This document shows, piece by piece, positions 50,701 through 62,770 of a stretch of DNA of 64,000 nucleotides. How positions within the stretch are numbered: the first letter of the stretch is position 1; the number at the start of each line of letters is the position of its first letter. The notes under the pieces were generated by a model. It saw only the letters and a list, made by a program, of their open reading frames with translations, did no database searches and had not been told where the DNA came from. The translations under genes and the position numbers were made by a program. Location: NCBI GenBank assembly GCA_036583965.1, contig JAZBQD010000027.1, forward strand, positions 23,629,001 through 23,693,000. The letters are read 5' to 3'. Source of the DNA: Prunella strophiata. Its lineage: Eukaryota > Chordata > Aves > Passeriformes > Prunellidae.

Positions 50701-53700
50701 CTTTTTTCCATTATGTGGCTTGTGTTCACACACTGCTCTCTTTCTTCTTAGATAGCAACTGTTTCCCTAAATTTAAAAGAAAATAGCTTTGTTCTCTGTA
50801 AGACAGGCTTCTGTTTTGTAATCTTCCTTTGTAATATTCCTTGAGATATGTGTGCCCTGTTGCATCTTGAAAAGCTCTGCACTGCCCATCATGTGTCTGT
50901 ACTTAAGAGTCTGATACATTGTCAACAACATGTCCCACACTCTATTCCCAGAGTGTTTTCCCAGATTTATTGACAATTTTATTTATGTTTAGGCTGAGTA
51001 ACAGCTTGCTGCTTCATCTTGTCTTTAGTCTGTCCAGAGATACTGTACAGTCTTCAGACCTAGCAGTAACATCATTTGTGTGGTCACAAGATCATGAGTC
51101 TCTAAATTTACTTTAAGGTCTTGAAATTGCAAAAGAGGCATTTTCAACTTAGGAAATCACCTGTGGGTATCTGTCATATATCTTGAAATCAGGTTCTCTA
51201 TCATATATCCTTTTATGGTTTTTCTTTCTGCCTGACTTTTTAACATTATATTGCATCCACATAGAAAAAATCAAGAGTTAATATTAAACAGCTGTACCTG
51301 TCCATAGTGTTTTCCTTTGCTGTCATATGTTGTTTTCAATGTTGTCATACCAACTAATTTCCCTTGTGTCATAAAAATCTTGTGTAACATACTTTCCCCC
51401 ACCCCATTATTTCTTGTTCTCAGCAAAACAAATGTTAGGTGCTTATGCCCTTAAAATTTAGCTTTGTTCCATTGCTTTGGTCACTTCATTATCTAACTGT
51501 TATTAATGAAATATCTTCCCTCTCCTGAAAAACCACCTGTGTAATTTCAGACTGCAGCAGCTAAGGAAAAACTTGTTATATACTCTGAAGTTGCTGCATA
51601 AGCCTGAATTATATGAGTCGACTTTGAAATAAATTTTGCCATGATACTGATTTTTTCCTTTGTTAAATTTTGCCAAGATGATGAATGTTTTGCTGTTTTT
51701 TCCCCAGGTGCATGCCATCAGGATGACTGGATAAGTGCAGTGCGACCCGTCATAGAGAAGCGCATACAAAAGTAAATGGTCGTGATGCCTTTAAAATATA
51801 GCACCTTACCTATGCTTGAAAATTCCATAGTCTTAACTCCCTTCAGTTCAAGGATTTCTGCCAAATTTCTAAGCAATGACACTTATGCATCATTTCTTTA
51901 TGCATATCACTGTCTGACTTGAGAACCTGTTGCCCAACACGAGGCAAATGTGATGATAGATAAATCTCAAATACACTGTGCTGCTGCATAATTAATCCAA
52001 GTAGGTGTCTGTGTAGTGAAGAGATCCTACGAGTGCTCTGGAAAAGAAGATTGTTATCTCTTACACAGCTGTGGATCTTTGTGAGTGAAAGCTAAGAGTG
52101 TCATGACCATGAATAACATTTGCTTATGCACTTAAAATTGCTAGATAGTCATTCTGTCCATACAGCTGGTATTTAGAGAGCTGAAGTTTTTCTTAGGAAT
52201 GGCTTGTCTTAGAAATTTAAGCTAGAAAAACATACTATGGAAGAACTTTCCTACTTCTTAACTCTGTTTCCTAACTGCAGTCCCAAATTTGTAAGAAATA
52301 AAGTTGATTTTATGCTATTTTTAGAAAACAATTCTAAGTTTTTGCTTGAGGACTTTTTTTCTGATAAGCAAAACAGGACTACCAAGTTGTTTTTAGAGAA
52401 TTTAACCTCCAAAAGGCCTGCTAGTCTAGTTGTTGAATGTACTTCTCACACTGTGTGGAGAAGTCTAACGTAACAGTAATGAGAAAGTAAAAACTATTGT
52501 GTGAAGCGTCTTCTGTAAGTTCTGTTGTTGTGTTTTCTTTTCTTTTTTGGACAGTTTCAGTATTTGTTTTGTGACCACAGACAGGAATAGTAAATTTTGG
52601 GGAGAGAAGGTAATTAGGAGTTACATATTGGATAGAGTTAATTTGTGGTCTAATTTTATTTTGTAACAAAACTGGACCTGTAGCACAACTTAATTTAATA
52701 GGCCCATTTAAAATTTTGTTTCTATGAAATGAAATCAAGGAGGGGGCTTTTGAGTTGTCATGTTGGTAACTAATTTTGAAAGCAGGTTGTCTTTGTTGTT
52801 TTTTCTGTTCCTCATTTAGATACAGTGAAGGTGAGATAAGGTTTAACCTGATGGCTATTGTGTCTGACAGGAAGATGATATATGAGCAGAGGATTGCAGA
52901 GCTACAGCAGCAACTAGCAGAGGTAGGCCATGGAATTTAAATTGCTAAAGTAGTTCCCTGATAGTTCTGTGTGTTGGCTTTATATTCACTTCCCCTCCTT
53001 GCTCCCAATGGAGCAGCAGCAAAAAAAGCAGGGAGAGATCTGTCCAGCACAGTGTGGATGCACTCAGTGCTGCAGCTCTGAGCTGAGCACTCAGCACAGT
53101 GTTGACCGTGTCATTTTGACTTTCTGCCTTGACTCATTTGCTGTTGTGCTTGTAACTAACTGCAGAAATTCCTGATATGTTTCTATAATAATAAACAAAA
53201 CTGAATCTTTCTGTGATAGAAATACCCTTGAGACAAAACTTGCTTTTAAAAAAAGTAAAATTTAAAAATGGAGTAACATCATCCATTTAAATTTTTGTTT
53301 TGTGGAAGGAGGAGCCTATGGATACAGATCAAAGTAGTAATATGTTAAGTTCTATTCAATCAGAAGTTGCAAAATACCAGATGTTAATTGAAGAAGAGAA
53401 CCAAAAATTAAAAAGATATAAGGTATGTAGTCTTTGCTTTTCTGATCAAATTGTTGGAATAGTTCTAAGAAAAAGCCAGCTTTTATATATCTATATGGGA
53501 GCTTTGCAATTAATCTGAAGGAACTGGATGGGGACTAGAAGATAGTTCAGCTATATAATAATTCTGTTAATGCTTTTAATTTATTTTTAGATTGAAAATA
53601 TTAGAAGAAAACATAACTACCTGCCTTTCATCATGGAATTGTTAAAGACTCTAGCAGAGCACCAGCAGTTAATACCATTAGTAGAAAAAGTGAGTATTTC

Positions 53701-55125
53701 CTAGCTGATAGTATATTACTATAATTCTCATACATTTTCCTTTAAATAAATGAGCCCATGTCATTTATTTTTCCAACTTCTTGGGCCTGGGATGGCTCCC
53801 CACAGTCCCTGGCAGCCATGGCACAGTGCTGGGAATTCAGTCCCTCTCTTTTCCCTGCTCCTGTGCTCATTTACTGGCTTGGGTTTCCCCTTTCTAAGGT
53901 ATCTAGCCATTAACATTGATTTACTGCTAAGGTTTGTATTAAAACTTAATAAATAAACATGTCTGCCACTCTGGCAAGGTTATTAAACTGGTCAAGTTTA
54001 ATAACTGAGTACTTGAATTGTACTCAGCTCTGTGCTGGCAAGCACTTAGGCTTGAGTGCCAGAGGCAGGATCCCTGATTTTATACTCACTGAGAGAAGGA
54101 GCTCTGAATTAGTATAATGAAAAAAGAGTTGTGTGTTATTTAATGAGTACATTCTTTAGCTGAATTTATTTAGGAAGGTACATTTGAAGGCTTGTAGTTT
54201 TTAAGAGAGTAACTGGTAGAGTTTTAATCCACTTTCATGTTAACAGAAGTCATTGATAACACCAATCAAGCTGCTTTCACAAGTAGATAACCAGTGAATT
54301 GGTGGTAACAGATCTTAATTCTAAATCACTGAATTAGATGCTGTTCTGTTCACTTCAATAAGTGGTAACAAGCAGCAGCCTGATTCAGAATTAACTCATG
54401 TTTTGACAGAAAGATGTTGGCCAGTATTACTTCTGAGTTGTCCCCTCTTCTTGCTCAATCTATTTTTAAGTAAATTCATAAAGAAGGAAATGCCAGTTCC
54501 TTACCAATTTGAACTATTTACGATTGATATAAGTTATGAGAATCTGTCTGCAAATATTTTGACAGGAACATTTGTGGGGTTTTTTTTCCGCTTATTTGAA
54601 AGATCTAAACTACTAAGATCTTGGTTCATTTCATGAGTTCAGTTTTGATCATCTGTATGTCTGAATGTGGTGTTTTCTTAAGATGTTTCCATTAGGAAGA
54701 GTTTTTTCTATGTTAAATGAAATTGGTATGGAGGTATGAAAAATGAAGGTTTAAATTATGTTTTAAAAATAGTGCTTTTCCCCTACAGAAGTTACCTAAT
54801 CTCAGTTTGTTATGCATAGTTTATTTAAACCTATATTTGTACTTAAAAGGATTTATGCACTAACCTAGTAAAATAGTAGTAGGATGCTTCTGAAGCATCC
54901 AAATTTACATTTAAATATTTTTCCAGCATATTTTCAATATTCAAAAATGCAAGTGGGTAGTCATTCAAAGCTCCAGAATGATCTTCATCTTGTCAAAGCT
55001 TGACATCATCTCCTTTTGTTTCCTAGGCGAAAAGAAAAACAGAATGCCAAGAAAGCTCAGGAGGCCAAATGAAGATGACTTTGCAAAACACATACAGTTA
55101 CTTGCTTCTGATACTATTTTCATGA
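38678..55125 (+). CDS. UCHL5: UCHL5 (UCH37), ubiquitin C-terminal hydrolase, with an apparent last-exon frameshift
   Basis: Cysteine protease that trims ubiquitin chains, activated on the proteasome by RPN13/ADRM1 and held in the INO80 complex. Eleven exons: 38678-38759, 40095-40158, 42513-42618, 49872-49997, 50084-50145, 50223-50353, 51708-51771, 52820-52922, 53309-53422, 53591-53689 and 55027 onward. The first ten give 317 residues. Catalytic set: Gln84, Cys90 (NNACATQA), His166 and Asp181, each two higher than in human because the start [11 protein letters not shown] is two residues longer. The UCH domain runs to about 230, then the C-terminal helical ULD. In the last exon GCGAAAAGAAAAACAG has one base more than the frame giving the conserved end A-K-E-K-Q-N-A-K-K needs. 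As written, the frame runs 32 more codons to TGA at 55123; the conserved frame would stop at 55072. Sequencing error or a real variant. Confidence 0.95.
39084..39310 (-). mobile_element. CR1 LINE 3' end, antisense, in UCHL5 intron 1
   Basis: TTTAGGTTGGAAAAGGCTTC, then CATCGAGTCCAACCTATGAC and ACCTCCAGGGACGGTGACTC, the reverse complement of a CR1 3' end. It lies right after the CpG island. Confidence 0.8.
40095..40158 (+). CDS. UCHL5: UCHL5 coding exon 2
   Basis: 64 bases, [20 protein letters not shown], between TTTCAG and GTAAGA. Confidence 0.97.
40489..40791 (+). mobile_element. Solo LTR of the same endogenous retrovirus family, copy B, in UCHL5 intron 2
   Basis: TGTCGCCCTGATTTTTCAAG to CCACAGTGACA, flanked by ATCTC on both sides (40484-40488, 40792-40796). 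Nearly identical to the LTR at 10136-10440, in the same orientation, with TATAAATGG and AATAAA in the same places. A few substitutions and small indels separate the copies. Confidence 0.85.
41380..41720 (+). mobile_element. Possible LTR-derived repeat in UCHL5 intron 2
   Basis: A GC-richer block in an AT-rich intron, with GGATAAAAGGCTGGGACAAA as a TATA-like element followed by an AG-rich leader, as in bird ERV LTRs. I cannot define its ends. Confidence 0.3.
42513..42618 (+). CDS. UCHL5: UCHL5 coding exon 3
   Basis: 106 bases, [20 protein letters not shown] to FFAKQ, donor GTATGA. The last codon is the oxyanion-hole Gln84. Confidence 0.97.
42619..49871 (+). other. UCHL5 intron 3
   Basis: 7.25-kb intron, AT-rich, with poly(T) tracts at about 43392-43419 and 48801-48823 and a short GT run at about 49786. 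An antisense frame of 206 codons (44735-45355) resembles nothing I know. Introns 4-10 are short to medium and empty as far as I can see. Confidence 0.7.
49872..49997 (+). CDS. UCHL5: UCHL5 coding exon 4 (catalytic Cys)
   Basis: 126 bases, [20 protein letters not shown] to QSFDAA, donor GTGAGT. Contains nucleophile Cys90. Confidence 0.97.
50084..50145 (+). CDS. UCHL5: UCHL5 coding exon 5
   Basis: 62 bases, [20 protein letters not shown], donor GTAACA. Confidence 0.97.
50223..50353 (+). CDS. UCHL5: UCHL5 coding exon 6 (catalytic His/Asp)
   Basis: 131 bases, [20 protein letters not shown] to LREGPIDL. Contains His166 and Asp181. Confidence 0.97.
51708..51771 (+). CDS. UCHL5: UCHL5 coding exon 7
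   Basis: 64 bases, [20 protein letters not shown], between CCCCAG and GTAAAT. Human has Asn for the His. Confidence 0.96.
52820..52922 (+). CDS. UCHL5: UCHL5 coding exon 8
   Basis: 103 bases, [20 protein letters not shown] to LQQQLAE, donor GTAGGC. Confidence 0.97.
53309..53422 (+). CDS. UCHL5: UCHL5 coding exon 9
   Basis: 114 bases, [20 protein letters not shown] to QKLKRYK, donor GTATGT. A second AG three bases on would drop one Glu. Confidence 0.95.
53591..53689 (+). CDS. UCHL5: UCHL5 coding exon 10
   Basis: 99 bases, [20 protein letters not shown] to LIPLVEK, donor GTGAGT. Part of the ULD that binds RPN13 or INO80G. Confidence 0.97.
55027..55125 (+). CDS. UCHL5: UCHL5 last coding exon, apparent +1 base
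   Basis: After TTTCCTAG the in-phase frame reads [20 protein letters not shown] and ends at TGA 55123-55125. One frame over, the same bases give [12 protein letters not shown] and TGA at 55070-55072, the conserved vertebrate end. Confidence 0.7.
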   Translation, partial: AKRKTECQESSGGQMKMTLQNTYSYLLLILFS

Positions 55126-55130
55126 CAACA

Positions 55131-55610
55131 AATAAAGCTTTTCATAAACTTCAAATTTTTGTCCAGTGCACGTTTGCCAGCTGTAATGGTTTGTCTTGTA
55201 CTGTTTGCATGGGTCTGACTCTTCCTTCCCCTGTATCTTGTGCATGTAGTACTGCTGAGCAATGTTTAGGTTCTCCTGGTCACATCCAGTATTTAACAGT
55301 CTGTCTGAAAGCTTGGGAAGTGGACCCAGAAATGTGCAAGGAAAATGTCCCCATTTTGTCCCACTTGAACATGATAATGATACAAATGCCAGAGGTTTAA
55401 GTAGAAGCATGAGCTTTCTTTGCTCATCCCTACTAACAGTTACAATCCTTTCCAGTTGTTTGGTGACATAGCCCGTGTCTTTGTTTTTATGAACTATGTG
55501 TCTAATTTTTTTACAAAATGGAAAAGTATGAATTTAGCTGTAGAAACATTTGCAAAGACCGATGTATAATCTCAAAAGAACTGCATTGCTTTAGTAGGAA
55601 AGATAATAAA
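55131..55610 (+). terminator. UCHL5 polyadenylation signals
   Basis: AATAAA at 55131-55136 and at 55605-55610, the second followed by T-rich sequence. The first is only 58 bases after the conserved-frame stop and 6 bases after the shifted-frame stop. Confidence 0.5.
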
Positions 55611-55639
55611 TATTCCCATTTTTATTTTGGCAAACTTCT

Positions 55640-57015
55640 TTCTGTGGTATTTTATTATGGGCTAAGATGATTAGGATATGGAGGTCATCAGCCTTGTGAC
55701 TTGAGTATATACATTCTAAATTTGAGGTAGAAAGAAGGCACACTATTGTTTTGGGGAGTTAATATTCTTGGATATAAGGTATTCCTCTTCTGGAGTATGT
55801 TTCATTTAAGTTTTTAAACCACTGCTTTTTTTTTGACTTTGAGAAGTAATATAAGGAAAAAGGTGTATGGAAGATTATTGTTAATGACAACACTGCTGTG
55901 GAAGATGCTTGAGCTGTGTCCCATGGACCAAAGGAAAGACCTGGGGAAAGGAGTTCATTGGGTGTCCTGCAGGCAGCATGTGAGCTGTGAGCAGATTGTT
56001 TTGGTATGGATAGTACCAGGCCATTGCAACAATACACACTGTTTGAATTATTCACTGTCAGTGTACATGTGTTTGTTTAGAAACCTCCAGTTTCTTCCTA
56101 AAAGACTCGGATAAGAAACAGAAAGAAAAGAAAATGATATGAAACATTCTGTTATCTGTGGTGCTTTGTGTACATTGCATATATATTTATATAAACAAGA
56201 TAAAATTTTGCCTGGAGAAGTAAAACATAGACTGTGTTCTTCACTGCTGGAAGGATCTCAAGTCACTGCTGTGGCTGGAAAGGTAAGCTCTGTTTTAGAA
56301 AAACCTGAGATCCATATCTGTGTTTTGTACAAAATTGATCAGGTTAATGAGAACATAAACCCTTGTGAGAATTTCTTACTTTAGTAATTCACTGCAGCAT
56401 TATTGTCCAAGGACACGGAAAGACATTTCTGCTTTTAAAATTACATTTGAAACTCCATTTCAACCTGTTGAAAACAATTTTCTGTCTTTTTAAGTGGTAG
56501 CCTGATGACTCCTGCTGCACCCTGTCATACTTGAAGAATTTTGCAACTTGATATAGATGTCAGCTTAAATTTGTACTGAAGTAATTTCATTCTCCTCTTA
56601 GCTGGTGTGCTTGGACACAAAAGGAAAAGGCCTTTTGCTAAAGCAGATTATTATTTTTGCAATTATCAACAAATTTTAGTAGCAGTTGTTTCAGAAATTA
56701 GGAAACTTATATTGCAAGCAATCTTTCTGGATTTGTGAACAGACAAAAAAAAAGGATGGATGTAAAGATCAAATTTTAGCAAAATTTGTTAAGTCTAATG
56801 TGTAACTGAAAAATGCTTAATTTTTTAAAAAGGCTGTTTAATGCAGAAGTAGAACATTTCAAAACAAGTGTTTTCTGTTGTATTATGAATCTTTTCCTGA
56901 CCAAACTTGTGGCAAATTTTTTTACTTTTTTTGCCAAATTTGTAGAACCATTTTTTCATAATGTGTGTCTTGGCTTTAAAGGCAGTTATTTGTGTATTAG
57001 GACAGTGTCACATGA
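55640..57015. other. Intergenic, no gene seen
   Basis: AT-rich sequence downstream of UCHL5. Frames up to about 98 codons are unrecognised. Confidence 0.5.
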
Positions 57016-57019
57016 ATGC

Positions 57020-57615
57020 AGAGCTGGACATGAAGTTGATCCTGGCTAGGCTGGGATACAGTTCATTTTCTCCTTGGTGGCTGGTGCAGTGCTGTGTTTT
57101 GGATGGAGCATGAGAGATGTTGGTAACACACTGACGTTTTCAGTGGCTGCCAAGCCTCCCACAGGGTCACAGTGTCCTCTCAGGCATCCCCCTCCTCTGC
57201 CATGAGGCTCCTCCACGGCCTGCAGGTGGAATGCTGCATCCCCTGGACCTTCCATGGGCTGCAGGGGCACAGCTGCCTCACCAAGCTCTTCTCCACAGGC
57301 TGCAGAGGAATCTCAGTTCCAGCTCCTGGAACACCTCCCTGCCTCTCCACTGCCCCTTGATGTCTGCTGTTCCTCTCACATAGTCTCACCTTGCTTTTCT
57401 CTGGCCATAATTACAACTTTCTTTTCTTTATTCTTAAACCTGCTATCACAGAGGACATTACCACCATTTCTGATTGGCCCAGCCTTGGCCAGCATCATCT
57501 CCATCTTTGGAGGCACCAGGGATTGTTTTTGCCAGACATGGAGGAAGCTTCCTAGCAGCTTCTCAGAGAAGCCACCCCTATAACCCCCCATGCTACCAAA
57601 AACCCAGTACAGATG
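57020..57615 (+). mobile_element. ERV/LTR-like interspersed repeat fragment
   Basis: A sharply GC-richer block: GGCTGGGATACAGTTCATTT at the left, repeated TGGGCTGCAGGGGC-type phrases in the middle, CTGATTGGCCCAGCCTTGGC and CACCCCTATAACCCCCCATG at the right. It resembles a repeat common in songbird genomes. Ends and target duplications are not resolved. Confidence 0.4.
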
Positions 57616-60600
57616 GTTTCAGCCTCTGCCTCCCAAACCTTGTGAGTTTTAGCAGCTACACCTGAGAGATCAGTGAATGACTGTGTTTGCCCTCAACTGC
57701 TTTTCAGTGTTTGACTCATCAATGTAGGATAGAAACAGTTTTGTCTTGTCTATTAATTATGCAAATAAGTGCATACATGCCTATGTGCTTCCTGTGGAAG
57801 GAAGTCCAAGGAGAAGGTGGGGTTTGTGTATGAAAATACAGGACACTCCTTTTCTTTCCTTTTTTCTTTTCCCAGAGCACTATGTTAATGGAAACAATAA
57901 TAGGAAAAAAAGCTGCTTGGGAGAGTCTGTATTAAACTGTCACATAAACAACCTTCTGATACTGAATTCATGAATTCCAACTACATTCAAGTTGTAAAGA
58001 CTGAGGACTTCAGAAGGAAGGTAAGTTATTTTATGGCTCATATTTTCCATGCAGGTAACACATGTCTGCCTAGCAAAGCCACAGAAACATTGGGGAGAAA
58101 CAGACTGGAGATACTGTGGCCTTATGTACAAGAACAAGAAGTTTCCCTAACAGAACAGAAAGTGTGCTTCTCAAAATAGCTGGCATTTGTTAACAGGCTA
58201 AGACTTGTGCATTCCATGTGCCTCAATGAGCATATAAAAATAATTGATTCATCTCTGAGAAATTGATGACACTTGCTAAAAATAAATGAGTTTAATATCT
58301 CAAAAATGTACACACAATGTAAGCTCTATCTGTGCTCACAGGATGTTCTGATCTTTTCACTGTTTTTTACTTTAGCAATTATATCAGTAGCTTATGTAGG
58401 AAAAATAACATCAAAAATAGCTAACTCACCAAACCACAAACACTATCTCTTTCTGTCTGGTAATAAGAGCCAGTACCAGTATTACTAACTTTCACTCAAC
58501 TTATACATTTCTTTCAGTATTTTCCTTTTTCTTCTTGTGTAAATGCTGCTTCTTTCACCTGCTAGATTCAAAGATTAGTAAGGAACATCATTATGACATG
58601 TCAGATTATAAAAGCCTTCCAGAAAGCTTGAAAAAAATCTTTTATAAACAATAAAAAGATAGCATCTTCTTTTTACAAAATCTGTCATCATCTTAAGCAA
58701 GTTCAAAAAAATAATAGTTGAAATGTCAAATTAAAACAAAATCCTTAAGTGTTAGGATTAATGATGTAATTCTTGATGAAGATTTACCAAAATCAGAAGA
58801 ACATACAGAACAGGAACAAACTGTAACTGCTACATTTACAATATAGAAATTTCAGTGTTTCCTGCTGAAATTGAACTGTTAGAATGATGTGTAACAGCTT
58901 TTTACCAGTACAGTAAGGAGAGGAAACTGAGAATAGTCTGCTGAAAAGAAATTTTAAATTGGAGGAGGAAATCCTTTTTAAAAAGGTGGGGGTTTGCATG
59001 TGTGCCTGATAAAGAAGACATGATATGTAGAATTTGGTAAAATACTAACAGAAATAACCATACAGCTGTGAACTCCAAAAAATAATCTCAGCCTACCTAA
59101 ACAAATTTTGATGGGTTTTCGCTGACAATAATATTTTTTGAACTGTTTTTCCAGCATATGCTGCAGCTGCATATATAAAAATATGTATATTACATATATA
59201 TATTTGTGTATTATGAAAACTGATTTTTGCTTACATATCTCTTTTGAAAAGTCACTGAGGAGTTTAAAACACGTCCCTCAGCAACTTCTTGAACAAAATA
59301 CTTTTAAAATAAAATCTCTGAGAACTGAGATCTGAATAAGCAGCAGTTCCTTGAGATCCATACTATTGTAAAAACACCTAAACATGCTTTATGAGATTAT
59401 TCATGTGTTAGGATTAGCTAAGGTTGTCCCTTGATTTTCCTGTGGAAATTGACAGTCCTGTCTTGTATCAGGAGTTCTCAAACCAAACCAGTACCAAACT
59501 TGCAGTCTTTATGAATAACACAAAGTAAGGGTAAATCCAGGAAATCATCAACACATTTTCTTTTACTGCAGGAATGTGATGTGATTACAGAGATGTAAGA
59601 CAGTCCTACCTTTTACATGTGGTAAGAGTGCTTTCCCTGGGAAATCTGACTGGTAAAATTATTCAGATGGCACTTTAGTTTAATATAATTACAGTAACTT
59701 GCACGAGAGTGGAGGATGCACAAGTCTAGTGGTTGGAACAGGAGGCCAGACCATTCCTCATCTTGCCACTCCTTGCTATGTGAACATGAAAAGTTGCTTA
59801 ACCTTTACAATTTAGCTTACCCTGCAAAACAAGAATAAGGCTATGGGTTTACATGCAGCTAAGCCAAGGTACTAACTGTATTGCCTTACCTGTCTCTCAT
59901 TTTCTCCCAGTTTTATAGTACATGAGTAAACCTGCCAGAAAGGCACAAAAATTACATTGTTAATTTAGGTGGCTTTCAGCTTTATATGCACATGCACTGG
60001 AATTCTTATAAAATATAGCTGCCTTAATTGTTTATCATCCCAACATGTATGTTACCTTCCTAAGCTCATTAAGAGGCTGCTGTAAAATGTGATGCAGCAA
60101 TGCTATGAAGGAAAAGAACAAATTTCAACCTAAGTACCACTGGAGCAAGGAAAGGAAATAAGGGGTCATACTCCTGCTTTTCTGTTGAGACAGAATAGAA
60201 GAGGAAACACAGCAAGGAAGTCAAGTGCAAGATGAAGAGGTGGCAGTATACAGCCCTTGGCAGAGGCTCCTGCCCCTGCCTGAGAGGACTCAGAAGCCAA
60301 GGAGCTGGTTACTTCGGCAGAGGGCACTGGAGTGCCAAGGATGTGGTGTGGTACTGCCTCTGCCTTGCTCTGCCTACTGGAACTACAGACTTGCTCTGCT
60401 GCAAATTCTGGTCCTTTCTGTTGCTTCAAAATTTTTATCCCAAAAAGAGAGGAGATGTGCTGAATGACACTGTAAAGTCTGGGATTGAAGCAAAGCAGGC
60501 AATAACATGTAAGCAAAAAAGGCAATAAGGAGAAGAATCTGGGGCACATACTCCTGAATCAGCATTCTGCATCCCACACCAGCCGTGGGATAAGGAGGAT

Positions 60601-62639
60601 GATGAGATGGGATGCTTAAGGAAGTGAAACCTCTAGTGAGAAATCATCAAAACAAAGTTTCTTACCTTCCTTATAATTTCTTCTTTTTCCACAGCAGCTG
60701 CAGTCAGGGTGTATATTTACATAGACCTATGCATTCCAAGTAGGCTGGAAACACAAACTTTATTAATTGTATTGATATTCTACAAATTTATTATGAACAG
60801 CATCAAAGAACTGCAAAAAAAAATTTAAAAATCTAATGTTTGGTGGGTTATATAGTATTATTTATTTGTGCAAATTGTGACTTTGTGAAGGCTTAGGAGA
60901 GATGCTTTCAAGGAAGAACACTCATTTTACACATATGGACTTCACATTCCTTTAGATCCTCTAGGCTTCTTCTACACATGGGAAATCAAAACCTTCTGTG
61001 TTGTGCTGGAGATACTGAGCATGTCCCAGTGTAAGGCTGTATTGTGCTAACATTGTTTTATTGTTTAAAATAAGCATATAAAACTAGCTCCAGTAGTTGA
61101 TCTGTATCCCATGGGCTTGGATGGCATTCAGCATGCTCTTTAATCAACATTGGATTTTTTTTCAATGATTATGTTGGATGGATACAGTCTTCTGCTTTTG
61201 TCAGTGGAATTTTATAAAAGTGCAGGAATTTTGGTTTTGTTAACATGATGGTCAATTTTTTTAACATGATGGTCAAGCATATACAAGTGCTAAGGGTTTT
61301 CTTTTTTATCTGTGGTTTAGAATCTTCATGATGTGAAGGACATGCTTGCAGCCACCTACAGAAGTATTTCATTCTTCCATTCTGATATCACAGGTTTCAA
61401 AATGAGAATTTTTCCATTATTATCAGCTTTACAAGTCACATTGCTAACTAAAATAGCAAACTGAAACACTGCCAAGACATTTAAAAAATACACATTTCTT
61501 TTTTTAAAGACAGCTATCCTGGTACCACAGTTCCAGAGCAGTTTTATATGGAAGGAGTAATATAAAAATTGAATGGTGAGATGACACCATTTGACAGTTA
61601 CACTGGTATTTTAGGCATTTCTCTCAGTCATAGAGACTAAAATGAGGAGTCATTTTTAATGTATCATTTGAAGAACATTACTAGTGTGGCCACAAATGTC
61701 AGATCTTAGCACCATGCCTACACATTATCCCCTTTTGGATGGGAAAAAAGAGAGAAAGGAATTGAAAATTGAGACTATATGTAGTAGAATAAAAAGTCAT
61801 TCCTGTGGGTTTTTAAGAACATAAAAGAAAGAACAATGTAAACAAGTGGAGATAAATTACAGCCAATTTAATGATAAGCTGAAATGATATTTGAAAACAG
61901 TAATCCTAAAGACAAGTAACATTTTGTGTTTGAATGCTAAAAGCAGTGTATCACACAGGAAGAAATGCTGTGTAACTGGGGAAGGCAGACACTAAAAATA
62001 ATTTAAGTTATCTAGTGGGATCAGATCCCAACAAGAGAACAAGCTCATCTACAAATTTCTGAACTTTCAGAAAACATAATAAAGAATAAACATTAGAAAA
62101 GCCTGAGTCTGATGGAAGTCCTAAAGTGGGGTTTGAGAATTAAAGTGCTGATCTGTGCAGTGTTACATAATAAGAAGCAATAGGTGATTTCATATTCCAC
62201 TTCTTTAAATTTCAACCATGCATTACTGTGGTAACCTATGCTGTGATACTGAAAATTGTTGTTAGCATGTTCCTACTGGTAATGCAATTAAATGTTGAGG
62301 GAAAACATAAACTACATGAAAAATGAAACCTACAGGAACCAAAAGACCAATTGGAAGAAGCCCCCAGACTGGAATATTAAAACCCAGACTGAACAGAACA
62401 TCAGAACACTGTACAATCACGTGGTAGAAACCAGGAAGTAACAGGATTCAGGCCCTGACCACTTCTAGCTTCTGTGACATTAAACCAAGCTTGCAAAGAA
62501 CACCTACCACTTTAGCTGTTCCTAATGCCATCTTCTGCTTCTAATCAGGACACTGACAACTCCAACAAGGTTCACATTTCGACTGTAACATTGAAAGAGG
62601 AGTCTGCAAAAGATGGCAATTGTTGATTGAGGAGTTTCT
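57616..62639. other. Intergenic, no gene seen
   Basis: AT-rich sequence without exons or clear mobile elements. A short AT/TA run lies at about 59170-59205. Confidence 0.5.
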
Positions 62640-62770
62640 GTGGTACAGAATATCAGACTGGTTGGAAGCACCTTAAAGCTCATCTTGTTCCAAACCCTCC
62701 CACAGGCAGAACTTCCACTAGACTAGGGTTGCTCCAAGCCCTGTCCAGTCTGGCCTTGGACATTTCTAAT
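62640..62770 (-). mobile_element. CR1 LINE 3' tail, antisense
   Basis: GACTGGTTGGAAGCACCTTA, CCACTAGACTAGGGTTGCTC and CAGTCTGGCCTTGGACATTT are the reverse complement of a CR1 3' end. Short and diverged. Confidence 0.8.
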
